A DNA stretch of 15,213 nucleotides from Marinosulfonomonas sp. (GCA_026989405.1 JALSJL010000293.1:1-15213), one strand, 5' to 3'; positions 1 to 7,325 are shown, counted from the first letter of the stretch. Numbers and translations are program-made. The notes: generated by a model from the letters alone, not told the origin.

Positions 1-324
1 CTGCTCGTTGTTGGAGCGCATGTAGCCCACGGCGTAGATGTGCGTGAGAATCCACAGGCCCGAGGCGATGATGGCGAACATCAGCCCGAGCGGCTCGACG
101 TTGAAGGCGATGTCGAGGCCGGGAAAGACCTCGAACAGCGAAAGCTCGGCCGTGGTGGCGCTGCCCACCGCGTCGAGGATCGACAGCACGGCGGCAAACG
201 TGGCAAAGGCGGCGGCCAGGGTAATGCCGTCGCGCAGGTCGGCATGGTTGCGCAGGACCAAGTTCATCACCGAGGCGGCGACCGGGATCAGGATTGCAAG
301 CAGGATGGCGGTGTTCACGTCCAC
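1..324 (-). CDS. Second MrpD/NuoL-like proton-conducting membrane subunit (5' part only)
   Basis: The first 108 codons of a gene that runs off the left end of the window. It begins with GTG at 324, chosen because GGAGG lies 5 bases upstream. The protein starts with a hydrophobic helix (residues about 5-21), then a second hydrophobic stretch (about 33-48). It continues with NVEPLGLMFAIIASGLW and HIYAVGYMRSNNEQ, a pattern typical of the N-terminal part of MrpA/MrpD/NuoL-type ion-translocating subunits. It follows the D-subunit gene on the same strand after a 124-base gap, so it is probably the next gene of the same antiporter operon. In this kind of cluster a stand-alone NuoL-like protein can replace the large N-terminal half of MrpA. 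The key charged residues lie beyond the window, so activity cannot be judged. Family-level call is firm; the exact subunit name is not. Confidence 0.8.
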   Translation of the reverse strand, partial: MDVNTAILLAILIPVAASVMNLVLRNHADLRDGITLAAAFATFAAVLSILDAVGSATTAELSLFEVFPGLDIAFNVEPLGLMFAIIASGLWILTHIYAVGYMRSNNEQ

Positions 325-372
325 GGGCGCCTCCGGTGGGTGGGGGGGGCAAGATGCGCGAGGGTGGTGCCC

Positions 373-422
373 GCCCCGTGGGGGCTGTTCGGGCGCTGCC
401 CGGGACGCGGTGCGCCCCGGGC
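373..422 (-). terminator. Two GC-rich hairpins between the two D-type antiporter genes
   Basis: In the minus-strand transcript, 27 bases after the D-subunit stop, 422-398 folds into an 11-bp stem. It consists of GCCCGGG/CCCGGGC, one G-U pair and CGC/GCG, closed by a 3-base loop. On the plus strand the same pair would be an A-C mismatch, so the fold suits the minus transcript better. A second small hairpin (GCCCC/GGGGC, loop of 3) follows at 385-373. Neither is followed by a T run. A partial attenuator or an mRNA-stabilising structure is therefore as likely as a terminator. Confidence 0.4.
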
Positions 423-448
423 GATGTCAAGAGAGGGGCATGCGATCA

Positions 449-1987
449 TCATCCGCCCCCCGCATGCACCGGGCTGAAGCCCGACATCAGGCTATCGGCA
501 GCGCTTTGCGCCGCGCCCAACGTCAGCTCGGTGGCAAAGCCGAAATACACCGTGGCCGCGGCCGCGATCCACAGCGGCACGAGCATCGACACCGGCGCCT
601 CATCGCGCGTTCCCGCGCTCTTCGGCTCTTTCATGTAGAGCACTTCGACAACGCGCCAGACATAGATGACGGCCAGCAGCGACGAAGCGACAACCGCCAG
701 CGCAATCGGCCACCAGCCCTTTTCGATGGCCGCCTGCACCAGCAGCCATTTGCTGATGAACCCGGCCGTGCCCGGCACCCCGATCAGCGACAGCCCGGCA
801 ATCACGATGGCAAAGCCGGTGAACGGCATGGTCCGGCCCAGCCCTTCGAGGCTGCGGTAGAAGGAGCTGCCCGAGCGAAAGATCAATGCCCCGGCCCCCA
901 TGAACAGCGCGGCCTTGGTGATGCCGTGGTTGAACAGGTGAATGACCGCCGCGCTCAGCCCGGTTTCGGTCAGAAACCCGATACCCAGCAGGATGTAGCC
1001 GATCTGCGCGATCGAGGAATAGGCCAGCATCCGCTTCATGTCGCGCTGAAAGATCGCGATGATCGAACCGGCGAACATCGCCACCAGTGCCAGCGGCACC
1101 ATGATGAGATCGAGCGCGCGCACCTCGAACAGGAACTCGGGCCGGAAAACGGTGAACATGAAACGCATGAGCACATAGATCGCGGCCTTGGTGGCGGTGC
1201 CACCCAGAAAGGCGCTGACCACCGAGGGTGCATAGGTGTAGGCATTGGGCAGCCACAGGTGAAGCGGGTAGACCGCCACCTTCAGCCCCATGCCCACGAC
1301 AATGAAGGCAAACGCCGTCTGGATCGTTCGGTCGGCGCCGTTTTCGCGGATGATCGCGGCCATGTCGGCCATGTTCAGCGTGCCGGTCGCCGCATAGAGA
1401 AAGCCGATGCCGATGACAAAGAAGGTCGCGCCGATGGTGCCCATGATCAGGTAGTCATAGGCCGCCGTCAGCGCGCGTTTGTCACGCCTGGCACCCATCG
1501 AGACCAGCACATAGGTCGACAGCGACGAGACCTCGAGAAACACGAAGACGTTGAAGGCATCCCCCGTCGCCACCATGCCAAGCAACCCGGCCAGACACAG
1601 CAGCCACATGGCGTAAAACAGCGTCTGATGCTTGCGAGCAATCTCCGCGGCCACGCTGCGCGCCGCGAATGGCAACACCACGGTCGAGACCGAGGCGATC
1701 AGCAGCAGCACGATGGCATTGGCCGCATCGATCCGGTATTCGATCCCCAGCGGCGGCACCCAGCCGCCGATATGATACGAGATCATGCCACTGTCGAGCA
1801 CCTGCAACAGGATGGCCAGCGCGATCCCGGCGCTGGCAAGACTCGCGGCAAAGGCAATGCCCCAGGCCAGTCGCCGCGCGCCGATCACCACGATCAACGG
1901 GGCCGCCATGAACGGCACCAGCACCTGAAGAAGCGGCAGGTGGTCGGCCAACGTCATCGCGGCCTGTTGCGTATCCTGCACACTCAT
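449..1987 (-). CDS. mnhD: Cation:proton antiporter subunit D (MrpD/MnhD)
   Basis: A 512-residue polytopic membrane protein, the usual length for MrpD, homologous to the NuoM/NuoN proton-channel subunits of complex I. The conserved ion-path residues are visible. Glu152 lies in VFLEVSSLSTYVLVS, matching the essential helix-5 Glu of the family. Lys236 lies in GMGLKVAVYPLHLWLPNAY, matching the essential helix-7 Lys. Lys267 lies in GGTATKAA, and His354 and Lys358 in HLFNHGITKAALFMGAG. Its ATG overlaps the stop of subunit C in TGATG, so translation is probably coupled. Together with the E, F, G, B and C subunits it should form a complex that exchanges Na+ (or K+) for H+ across the inner membrane. 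It could instead be the membrane arm of a larger redox complex, if catalytic subunits lie beyond the left end. Confidence 0.93.
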   Translation of the reverse strand: MSVQDTQQAAMTLADHLPLLQVLVPFMAAPLIVVIGARRLAWGIAFAASLASAGIALAILLQVLDSGMISYHIGGWVPPLGIEYRIDAANAIVLLLIASVSTVVLPFAARSVAAEIARKHQTLFYAMWLLCLAGLLGMVATGDAFNVFVFLEVSSLSTYVLVSMGARRDKRALTAAYDYLIMGTIGATFFVIGIGFLYAATGTLNMADMAAIIRENGADRTIQTAFAFIVVGMGLKVAVYPLHLWLPNAYTYAPSVVSAFLGGTATKAAIYVLMRFMFTVFRPEFLFEVRALDLIMVPLALVAMFAGSIIAIFQRDMKRMLAYSSIAQIGYILLGIGFLTETGLSAAVIHLFNHGITKAALFMGAGALIFRSGSSFYRSLEGLGRTMPFTGFAIVIAGLSLIGVPGTAGFISKWLLVQAAIEKGWWPIALAVVASSLLAVIYVWRVVEVLYMKEPKSAGTRDEAPVSMLVPLWIAAAATVYFGFATELTLGAAQSAADSLMSGFSPVHAGGG

Positions 1988-2412
1988 CAGGCGCGCCCGC
2001 CCATCGCGTCGCCGTATTCGCGGTTTTCCTCGCGCGCGATGCGCGTTTCGATATCCAGAATATCGTCTTCCTCGATCGTGTCATAGCTTTCACGAATGCG
2101 CACAACCAGCGCCAGCCCCAGCGAGGTCGTGGCGATACCGACAACGATCGCCGTCAGGATCAGCACATGCGGCAGCGGGTTGGTATAGACCGTTTCCGGG
2201 TCGATCTTCATGTCGGTCGGGAAAATCGGTGCCGTGCCACCGGTGACCTTGCCGATCGAGATGTAGAACATGAACACAGCCGTCTGGAAGATGTTCAACC
2301 CGACGATCTTCTTCACCAGATTTCCCCGGGCGATCACGATATACAGCCCCGTCATCATCATCACGATGAACAGCCAATAGTTGAGATGGCCAAGTAGGTA
2401 AGCCCAATCCAT
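1987..2412 (-). CDS. mnhC: Cation:proton antiporter subunit C (MrpC/MnhC, NuoK-like)
   Basis: A small three-helix membrane protein of the NuoK/MrpC family, with helices at about 8-28, 33-53 and 83-106. The family signature near the third helix is NPLPHVLILTAIVVGIAT. A charged cytoplasmic tail of about 35 residues (rich in D, E and R) makes it a little longer than the usual 110-125 residues. Two in-frame ATGs are possible, at 2418 and 2412. The second is preferred because GAGGA stands 6 bases before it but touches the first directly. With this start the gene overlaps the end of subunit B in TGATG and its own stop overlaps the start of D. It is needed for assembly of the antiporter core beside the D subunit. 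Confidence 0.92.
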   Translation of the reverse strand: MDWAYLLGHLNYWLFIVMMMTGLYIVIARGNLVKKIVGLNIFQTAVFMFYISIGKVTGGTAPIFPTDMKIDPETVYTNPLPHVLILTAIVVGIATTSLGLALVVRIRESYDTIEEDDILDIETRIAREENREYGDAMGGRA

Positions 2413-2852
2413 CACCATTCCTCGTCACTGATGCGTGGCGGTCGTCCGGCGAAAGCGTAGTAGATCGCCACCATGACGCCGGTCACCGTAATGCCGACGC
2501 CGCCTTCCACCCAGAGGATGCCCAGTTCCTGCCCGTGCTCGGGGTGCGCCGGGTTCAGCGCGGTATAGTCAAGAAAGGCGTAGCCGGTGAACAGGCTGAT
2601 CACCCCGGTTCCGGCATAGACCAGAACCCCCAGCGCCATCATCTTGTGCACGACCCAGGGCGGCAGAACCGCCTGAACCGCGGGCAGTCCGAAGACCAGA
2701 CCGTAGAGCACGAAGGCCACCGCCAGGATCACCCCGGCCTGAAAGCCGCCACCGGGCGAGTAGTCGCCGTGGAACTGCACATAAAAGGCAAACAGCATGA
2801 TCGCGCCGGCCAGCAGCTTGGTAATGACGCGCAAGATCAGGTGATGTCGCAT
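2412..2852 (-). CDS. mnhB: Cation:proton antiporter subunit B (MrpB/MnhB)
   Basis: A 146-residue membrane protein with four predicted helices (about 8-24, 36-58, 68-92, 110-133). It carries the MnhB family signature QFHGDYSPGGGFQAG at residues 26-40, the strongest identifying motif in the protein. A second conserved stretch, WVEGGVGITVTG, opens the last helix. The length is normal for MrpB when it is not fused to MrpA. The start overlaps the stop of the upstream MrpA-C-like gene by one base, and its stop overlaps the next gene, so the stoichiometry of this operon is probably set by coupled translation. In known Mrp complexes MrpB sits against the MrpA C-terminal part, which fits its position directly after that gene here. 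Confidence 0.93.
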   Translation of the reverse strand: MRHHLILRVITKLLAGAIMLFAFYVQFHGDYSPGGGFQAGVILAVAFVLYGLVFGLPAVQAVLPPWVVHKMMALGVLVYAGTGVISLFTGYAFLDYTALNPAHPEHGQELGILWVEGGVGITVTGVMVAIYYAFAGRPPRISDEEW

Positions 2853-3430
2853 CAGCCGGCTTCCTCTGCTTCGTCGTCGTCTTCCTCGTCTTCGCGCCGA
2901 CGGCGCGTGCGCAACCCGCTGATCAGCATCAGCACGCCGACGCCCGCCGTGAACACCACCCCGGTTTCGCCGAGCGTGTCGTAGCCCCGGTAGCTGGCGA
3001 GGATCGCCGTCACGATATTGGGCACGCCAATTTCATGCGGGCTGCGTTCGATATATTCGGCGGCAACCCCGGTTTGTGCCGGGCTGTTGGCCGAGCCGAA
3101 ATTCGGCATGTCGAGCGTGCCGTAAATGATCGCGGCACCGGTCACCAGCACCACGATCAGCGGGATGGTCGGGCGATGGCTCGGGATCTTTTCACGCCGC
3201 GATGTCAGTGCCAGCGTGCCCAGCATCAGAACCGTGGAAATTCCCGCCCCGACCGCGGCCTCGGTAAAGGCCACGTCGACGGCATCCAGCGTGACCAGCA
3301 GCAAGGCCGACAACAGTGAAAATGCCCCCGACAGCATCACGACCGCAAACAGATGGCGGATGCGTGCCGCGGCGATGGCTGTCACCACCAACATGGTGAA
3401 CAGGGCAAAGTTGATCGCGGTTTCGATCAT
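2852..3430 (-). CDS. MrpA C-terminal-like subunit (fused MbhD/DUF4040 and MbhE-like domains)
   Basis: A 192-residue membrane protein corresponding to the C-terminal part of MrpA rather than to a whole MrpA. Residues 1-80 match the DUF4040/MbhD type, with the marker DAVDVAFTEAAVGAGIST at about 49-66. Residues 87-175 match the MbhE type, with YRGYDTLGETGVVFTAGVG, equivalent to the FRGFDT-type motif of MrpA. The last 20 residues are highly acidic after an RRRR stretch (RRRREDEEDDDEAEEAG). In archaeal Mbh systems these are two separate genes, mbhD and mbhE; here they are one. It overlaps subunit G by 4 bases and subunit B by 1. It should help form the extra ion path beside subunits B, F and G. 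Confidence 0.85.
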   Translation of the reverse strand: MIETAINFALFTMLVVTAIAAARIRHLFAVVMLSGAFSLLSALLLVTLDAVDVAFTEAAVGAGISTVLMLGTLALTSRREKIPSHRPTIPLIVVLVTGAAIIYGTLDMPNFGSANSPAQTGVAAEYIERSPHEIGVPNIVTAILASYRGYDTLGETGVVFTAGVGVLMLISGLRTRRRREDEEDDDEAEEAG

Positions 3431-3813
3431 TCCTCGCCCCCGTCGAGCGCGTCGTCTTCATTTTCCGGGCGCAGCGGCTCTGGTTCTGCCCCGGTCAGCC
3501 CCTCGGCTTCGCTGGGGCGCCAACCAGTGACCAGCGCTGCGTTGGCAACGGCATGGGTCGCCGTGGGTCCGGTAATGAACAGGAATATCCCGATGATGAT
3601 CAGCTTGACCGTGATCAAGGTGAACCCGGCCTGGATGCACATGCCCCAGATCAGCAGAATCACCCCGGCACTTTCGGTCACCGATGCGCCGTGCAGGCGC
3701 GCCCAGAAATCGGGGAGGCGCCAGAGACCGAGCGAGCCGATGATCACGAAGACCGAGCCTGATACGATCAGCGCCCAGCTCAGCACCTCGAGGAAGACGT
3801 CGACGGCATTCAT
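3427..3813 (-). CDS. mnhG: Cation:proton antiporter subunit G (MrpG/MnhG)
   Basis: A 128-residue protein with three hydrophobic helices (about 12-30, 47-63, 66-84). It shows the MnhG/PhaG signature GLWRLPDFWARLHGASVTES at about 29-48 and FITGPTATHAVANAAL at about 79-94. The core ends near residue 100 and is followed by an acidic, probably cytoplasmic tail (EPEPLRPENEDDALDGGEE). The start overlaps the stop of subunit F by 4 bases (ATGA-type) and its own stop overlaps the next gene by 4 bases. It is one of the small subunits required for a full Mrp complex; no catalytic role is known. Confidence 0.92.
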   Translation of the reverse strand: MNAVDVFLEVLSWALIVSGSVFVIIGSLGLWRLPDFWARLHGASVTESAGVILLIWGMCIQAGFTLITVKLIIIGIFLFITGPTATHAVANAALVTGWRPSEAEGLTGAEPEPLRPENEDDALDGGEE

Positions 3814-4097
3814 TGCCCCAGCTCCCGGCTTGCCGAGACATCGCCAATGGCGCGGTAGCGAAAGAACTTCAGGATCGCGATTGTTCCGACAAAATTGATC
3901 AGGGCATAGAGCAACGCAATGTCCAGAAAATCAGGCCGCCCGGTCAGAAACCCGAGCACCCCGATGAACAGAACGGTCAATGTGCCGAAGGAATTCACCG
4001 CCAGCACCCGGTCATACAGCGTCGGCCCGGCGAACAGGCGGGCAAGCACGATGACCATCGAAACCAACAGCGAAACCGCGGCGACCAGAAACATCAA
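3810..4097 (-). CDS. mnhF: Cation:proton antiporter subunit F (MrpF/MnhF)
   Basis: A 95-residue, three-helix membrane protein, the normal size for MrpF. The family signature lies in the middle: RLFAGPTLYDRVLAVNSFGT (about 21-40), followed by RPDFLDIALLYALINFVGTI (about 54-73). The buried Asp in LYDRV and in FLDIALLYA is conserved in MrpF and has been linked to ion movement. It is embedded between E and G with 4-base overlaps on both sides. The assignment rests on motif and context together and is secure. Confidence 0.93.
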   Translation of the reverse strand: MMFLVAAVSLLVSMVIVLARLFAGPTLYDRVLAVNSFGTLTVLFIGVLGFLTGRPDFLDIALLYALINFVGTIAILKFFRYRAIGDVSASRELGQ

Positions 4098-4576
4098 ACC
4101 CCTCCGGCGGTTTCGACTTGCGCGACGCGGCGATCCATCTCGGCGAGTGCCTCATCATCGTTTTCATCATAGCCCAGCGCGTGCACCAAAAAGTTGTCGC
4201 GCTCTGTCTCGACGGTAATCGTGCCCGGCGTCAGCGTGATCGAATTGGCAAAAATGACCTGTCCAAGGTCGGTTTTCTGCGAAAACGGCACCCGGAACAA
4301 GTGTTGTCGCACGGGCATTCGTCGACTGAGAATGATTCGCATGACGGACCAGTTTGCCCGCGCGATCTCGGCCAGAAGCCACAACAGGTATCCGGCCAGT
4401 CTGAGGGGCGACAGGCGAATGTCCAGATGATCGCCATCCTGCGCGTCCATGCGGCTGGTTATCCAGCCCACAACCAGAACCGATGCCAGCCCAAAACCGA
4501 TCAGCAGGGGCTTGAACAAGCCTGACATCAACAACCAAAGCGCAAACAGGCCGGCCAATGTCATGATTTTTCGCAA
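4094..4576 (-). CDS. mnhE: Cation:proton antiporter subunit E (MrpE/MnhE), first gene of the operon
   Basis: A 160-residue MnhE-family protein with two close N-terminal helices (about 5-21 and 26-41). A cytoplasmic domain follows, carrying the family motif FANSITLTPGTITVETERD at about 109-127 and ending in LVHALG. It is the first gene of the minus-strand antiporter operon. The start is TTG at 4576, supported by AGGGGG 5 bases upstream; the nearest ATG (4564) is 17 bases from that site and therefore less likely. Four bases at its end overlap subunit F. MrpE is needed for full antiport activity and sits at the rim of the complex. The operon promoter must lie in 4577-4972, but no convincing -35/-10 pair was found on this strand. 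Confidence 0.92.
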   Translation of the reverse strand: MRKIMTLAGLFALWLLMSGLFKPLLIGFGLASVLVVGWITSRMDAQDGDHLDIRLSPLRLAGYLLWLLAEIARANWSVMRIILSRRMPVRQHLFRVPFSQKTDLGQVIFANSITLTPGTITVETERDNFLVHALGYDENDDEALAEMDRRVAQVETAGGV

Positions 4577-4972
4577 GATTTCCCCCTGTTCCCTCCCGAA
4601 CTGCGCCGGGTTTTCCGTCTGGTTTCATCCCCCGTTAGGGATTGCCCCCTAGACTTGGGTGGTCGATACGCGTTTCGCAACCTCTGTTGCCCGATCTTTT
4701 CCACGAGAGCAAGCCGGCTTGCGTGGCAATCCCTGGCATTGCACTGGTATGATGGCGACAACTTTCGTCGCGCCGGATTGGAACACGGCAACCGGCCGAG
4801 GCTGATGGACACGCGCGGCACACCGCGCACAAAGGCAGGCGGCCCAGTGCTTTCGGCCGAAGAAAAGCGCTTTCTTGTGCGTAAAACCGCCGAGCGGCCG
4901 GCATGCCAAGGTGGACGACAACGATCAGCGCATCTATGCGTGGACATGAGGCAGGAAACCAAGCCATTCGCC
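4577..4972. other. Divergent intergenic region between mnhE and kpsT
   Basis: About 396 bases between two divergent operons. Open frames cross it on both strands, including one continuous with kpsT, but they show no protein family pattern and the kpsT homology begins only at 4973. Visible elements are a perfect 14-base palindrome at 4709-4722 (GCAAGCC/GGCTTGC), an extended -10-like TGGTATGAT at 4745-4753 on the plus strand without a good -35 partner, and a 10-base palindrome TTCGGCCGAA near 4855. It should hold the promoters of both operons. No RNA gene was recognised. Confidence 0.5.
4709..4722. repeat. Perfect 14-base palindrome, possible operator
   Basis: GCAAGCCGGCTTGC has no loop, so it looks more like a dimeric protein-binding site than a hairpin. 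The flanks CCAC (4701-4704) and GTGG (4723-4726) extend the symmetry with a 4-base bulge on one side. It lies about 130 bases upstream of mnhE and 23 bases before the plus-strand extended -10-like sequence. Confidence 0.3.
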
Positions 4973-5626
4973 ATGATAGAATTTCATAACGTCAGCAAGT
5001 CCTTCTGGACAGGCAAGCAGCGCAAGGTCATCCTTGACCGCGCTTCTTTTCGCGTGGAACTCGGGAATTCGCTTGGTATCCTTGCCCCGAATGGAACCGG
5101 AAAAACCACGATCATCAACATGATGGCCGGTCTGGAAAAGCCTGACGAGGGGACAATTCGAAAAACCTCTCGGGTCTCTTTCCCGCTGGGGTTCATGGGT
5201 GGGCTGGTCGGCAAACATACGGCGCGCGAAAACGCCCGCTTTGTGGCGCGATTGTACGGGATTGATCCCGACTACATGGAAGCCTTCACGCGCTGGCTTA
5301 CCGGGATCGAAGAATACTATGACATGCCGGTCGGGACCTACAGTTCCGGCATGCGGGCGCGTTTCAGCCTGTCATTGCTTCTGGCTCTGGATTTCGACAT
5401 CTACCTGATCGATGAAGGCATGCCGGGCACGACCGACAAGGAATTCAACCGCAAGGCCGGAACGGTGCTGCGCGAACGACTTGAGAATTCAACGGTTGTC
5501 ATCGTATCCCATCAGGCATCGACTCTGGAAAAATTCTGCCGGTCCGCGGCAGTCGTGCGGGACGGGCAGTTCCTGCTGTTTGATACACTCGAGGAGGCCA
5601 AGGCAGTCTATGACTACCAAACCTAA
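4973..5626 (+). CDS. kpsT: Capsule polysaccharide ABC exporter, ATP-binding protein (KpsT family)
   Basis: A 217-residue ABC ATPase of the KpsT/polysaccharide-export type, at the normal family length when the ATG at 4973 is used (protein begins MIEFHNVSKSF). It would drive export of a capsule polysaccharide across the inner membrane together with a KpsM permease, which is not in the window. Walker A is APNGTGKTT at 38-46, with Ala in place of the usual first Gly. The signature is SSGMR at 124-128, as in KpsT rather than LSGGQ. Walker B is IYLIDE at 143-148, and the switch His180 lies in VSHQAST. The open frame continues upstream to 4655, but that part shows no homology, and GTG/ATG choices such as 4946 have no better ribosome site. 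The gene ends 17 bases inside the next one, so the two are probably co-translated. Confidence 0.9.
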   Translation: MIEFHNVSKSFWTGKQRKVILDRASFRVELGNSLGILAPNGTGKTTIINMMAGLEKPDEGTIRKTSRVSFPLGFMGGLVGKHTARENARFVARLYGIDPDYMEAFTRWLTGIEEYYDMPVGTYSSGMRARFSLSLLLALDFDIYLIDEGMPGTTDKEFNRKAGTVLRERLENSTVVIVSHQASTLEKFCRSAAVVRDGQFLLFDTLEEAKAVYDYQT

Positions 5627-7232
5627 AGGCAAAAAATACCGCATTCGCCGAAGTGCGTCTCTGGCCGAGCCGTTGAACAAGCCCGACGAAACTCGGGCCG
5701 GCAATGAAAAGGCAGAAACGCCCTCAGCCAAAAACAAGGACGAGATGCCGTTCGGCAATAATGAAGACGGGTTTGGGGATGCAAGCTACCCGACGGCCAA
5801 ACCTGCAACCGACGCCAGCGAAAAAGCGATCGAGGCCGAACTGGAGGCCATCAAGAAAGAAGGCCTGACCGCGCGCCAGTTGCGCATGGCCCGTCGTGTT
5901 GCGCAAAAACACAACCTGGAACCCCGCAATGACCTTGATGCAATCCGCCTGTTGCGACAGCGTGGGATCGACCCGTTCAAACGCTCCACGATGCTGGAAC
6001 TTGTCGTGCCTGTCGGAGGCACAAAGAACCTCCCTACAAAGGTCGAAGGCGACAAGATGCCGTCGACCGAAGTCATGGCCGAAGAGGTCCGGGCCCGGGA
6101 GATCCGCAAGATCCAGCAAGACATTGCGCGCAGACGCCGCATCAAGATCGCCATGCTGTTTGCCCGGCTTGCGGTTTTCGTCTTTCTGCCGACCTTTCTC
6201 GTCGGGGTCTATTACTACAACTATGCAACCCCGCTCTATGCCACCAAATCGGAATTCCTGATCCAGAAGGCAGATGGCGGGGGCAGTGCGCTGAGCGGTC
6301 TGTTCTCGGGCACCGGGTTCGCCAATTCGCAAGACTCGATCACGGTCCAGAGCTACCTGCAGTCGCGCGCCGCCATGTTGCGGCTTGACCAGGACATAGG
6401 ATTCAAGGACCACTTCAGCCAGGACTTTGTTGACCCGCTACGCCGGCTCGAACCGGACAGCAGCAACGAGGAAGCGTATCGACTTTACAAGAAGATGGTC
6501 CGTATCGGCTTTGATCCGACAGAAGGCCTGATCAAGATGGAGGTGATCGCGGCAAACCCTCAGACAAGCGTCGACTTCAGCAATGCACTGATCAAATACG
6601 CGGAAGAACAAGTTGACAATCTGACCCAGCGCCTGCGCGAAGATCAGATGAAGGGGTCCAATGAAAGCTTCCAGGAGGCCGAAGCCAAGATGATTGCGGC
6701 GCAAAACCGCGTTCTTGAACTGCAGGAAAAGCTGGGCGTTCTTGATCCCGCCTCGGAAAGCGCCGCCCTGATGGGGCAGATCGGAAACTATGAGACCCAG
6801 TTGCAGGAAAAGAACCTGCAACTGCAGCAATTACTGGACAATTCCCGGCCAAACAAGGCGCGGGTCGATGGGGTCCGCGGCGACATCAAACGACTCGAGC
6901 AACTGGTCGCCGAGCTGCGCGGACAGCTTACAACCAGCGGCTCGGAAAATGCGTCCCTTGCCCGCATCAGTGCCGAATTGAAAATGGCGCAACTTGATCT
7001 CGAGACACGCCAACTGCTGATGCAGCAGTCGCTGCAACAGCTTGAAACCGCGCGTATCGAAGCCAACAGGCAGGTGCGCTATCTTTCGCTCGGGGTCAGC
7101 CCGACGGCACCGGATGAGCCGACCTATCCGAGAAAATTCGAAAATACGGTCGTTGCGTTTCTCATATTTTCAGGGCTCTACCTTATGGCTTCACTCACCG
7201 CATCGATCCTGCGCGAACAGGTTTCGGCCTGA
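5610..7232 (+). CDS. kpsE: Capsule polysaccharide export inner-membrane protein (KpsE-like, PCP family)
   Basis: A 540-residue polysaccharide co-polymerase. It has one helix at about 180-203, a large periplasmic part with long coiled coil (about 390-500), a Pro-rich stretch SPTAPDEPTYPRK, and a second helix at about 513-535 near the C-terminus. That is the classic two-helix Wzz/KpsE layout. PCP proteins form the periplasmic bridge between KpsMT and the outer-membrane KpsD. The start at 5610 has GAGGAGG at 5591-5597 and overlaps kpsT by 17 bases. It is longer than E. coli KpsE (about 380 residues) because of a 180-residue cytoplasmic N-terminal tail. The tail is low-complexity and charged up to about 70. 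It then has an ordered-looking helical patch (LTARQLRMARRVAQKHNL ... RLLRQRGIDPF, 86-123) also familiar to me from related Rhodobacteraceae proteins. No tyrosine kinase domain is present. Confidence 0.85.
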   Translation: MTTKPKGKKYRIRRSASLAEPLNKPDETRAGNEKAETPSAKNKDEMPFGNNEDGFGDASYPTAKPATDASEKAIEAELEAIKKEGLTARQLRMARRVAQKHNLEPRNDLDAIRLLRQRGIDPFKRSTMLELVVPVGGTKNLPTKVEGDKMPSTEVMAEEVRAREIRKIQQDIARRRRIKIAMLFARLAVFVFLPTFLVGVYYYNYATPLYATKSEFLIQKADGGGSALSGLFSGTGFANSQDSITVQSYLQSRAAMLRLDQDIGFKDHFSQDFVDPLRRLEPDSSNEEAYRLYKKMVRIGFDPTEGLIKMEVIAANPQTSVDFSNALIKYAEEQVDNLTQRLREDQMKGSNESFQEAEAKMIAAQNRVLELQEKLGVLDPASESAALMGQIGNYETQLQEKNLQLQQLLDNSRPNKARVDGVRGDIKRLEQLVAELRGQLTTSGSENASLARISAELKMAQLDLETRQLLMQQSLQQLETARIEANRQVRYLSLGVSPTAPDEPTYPRKFENTVVAFLIFSGLYLMASLTASILREQVSA

Positions 7233-7269
7233 ACAAGTTGACCCTGCCGCTCTCATGTCTAGTTTGCGC

Positions 7270-7284
7270 CGGGCCTTCGGCCCG
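7270..7284 (+). terminator. Hairpin downstream of kpsE
   Basis: CGGGCC and GGCCCG pair around a 3-base TTC loop, 38 bases after the kpsE stop. There is no T run directly after it; a 3'-end repeat copy with ATTTT follows 21 bases later. It is a plausible transcript-end structure but not a textbook intrinsic terminator. Confidence 0.4.
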
Positions 7285-7290
7285 TCGCGA

Positions 7291-7325
7291 TGCCTCCGGC
7301 AGGGATATTTTAACGAAAAAGAAAC
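7291..7325 (+). repeat. 3'-end repeat element, copy 1
   Basis: It reads GCCTCCGGCAGGGATATTTT, then AACGAAAAAGAAAC. It shares the core GGGATA...CGAAAAAGAA with the copies at 7434-7469 (inverted) and 15046-15073. It lies about 60 bases after the kpsE stop, on the same strand, behind a GC-rich hairpin. In my experience similar sequences recur between genes of Rhodobacteraceae; that is recollection, not a search result. Confidence 0.6.

Noticed and set aside
402..430. A TTGACA box (430-425, minus strand) as promoter of the second D-type gene.
   Set aside because: At a 17-base spacing the -10 position reads CGTCCC, and the region folds into a strong hairpin. No usable -10 was found.
38..2086. A 682-codon open frame on the plus strand.
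   Set aside because: It lies opposite mnhC and mnhD. The product is a low-complexity mix rich in R, H, Q and G with no family pattern, as expected for the antisense of a GC-rich gene.
4724..4744. A sigma-54 promoter suggested by TGGCA and TTGC near 4724-4742.
   Set aside because: The GG and GC elements are not at the required spacing in any pairing tried.
4655..4972. An N-terminal extension of KpsT by about 106 residues.
   Set aside because: KpsT proteins are about 217-220 residues and begin with MIEF-type sequence. The extension has no homology I can see and runs through the promoter region.
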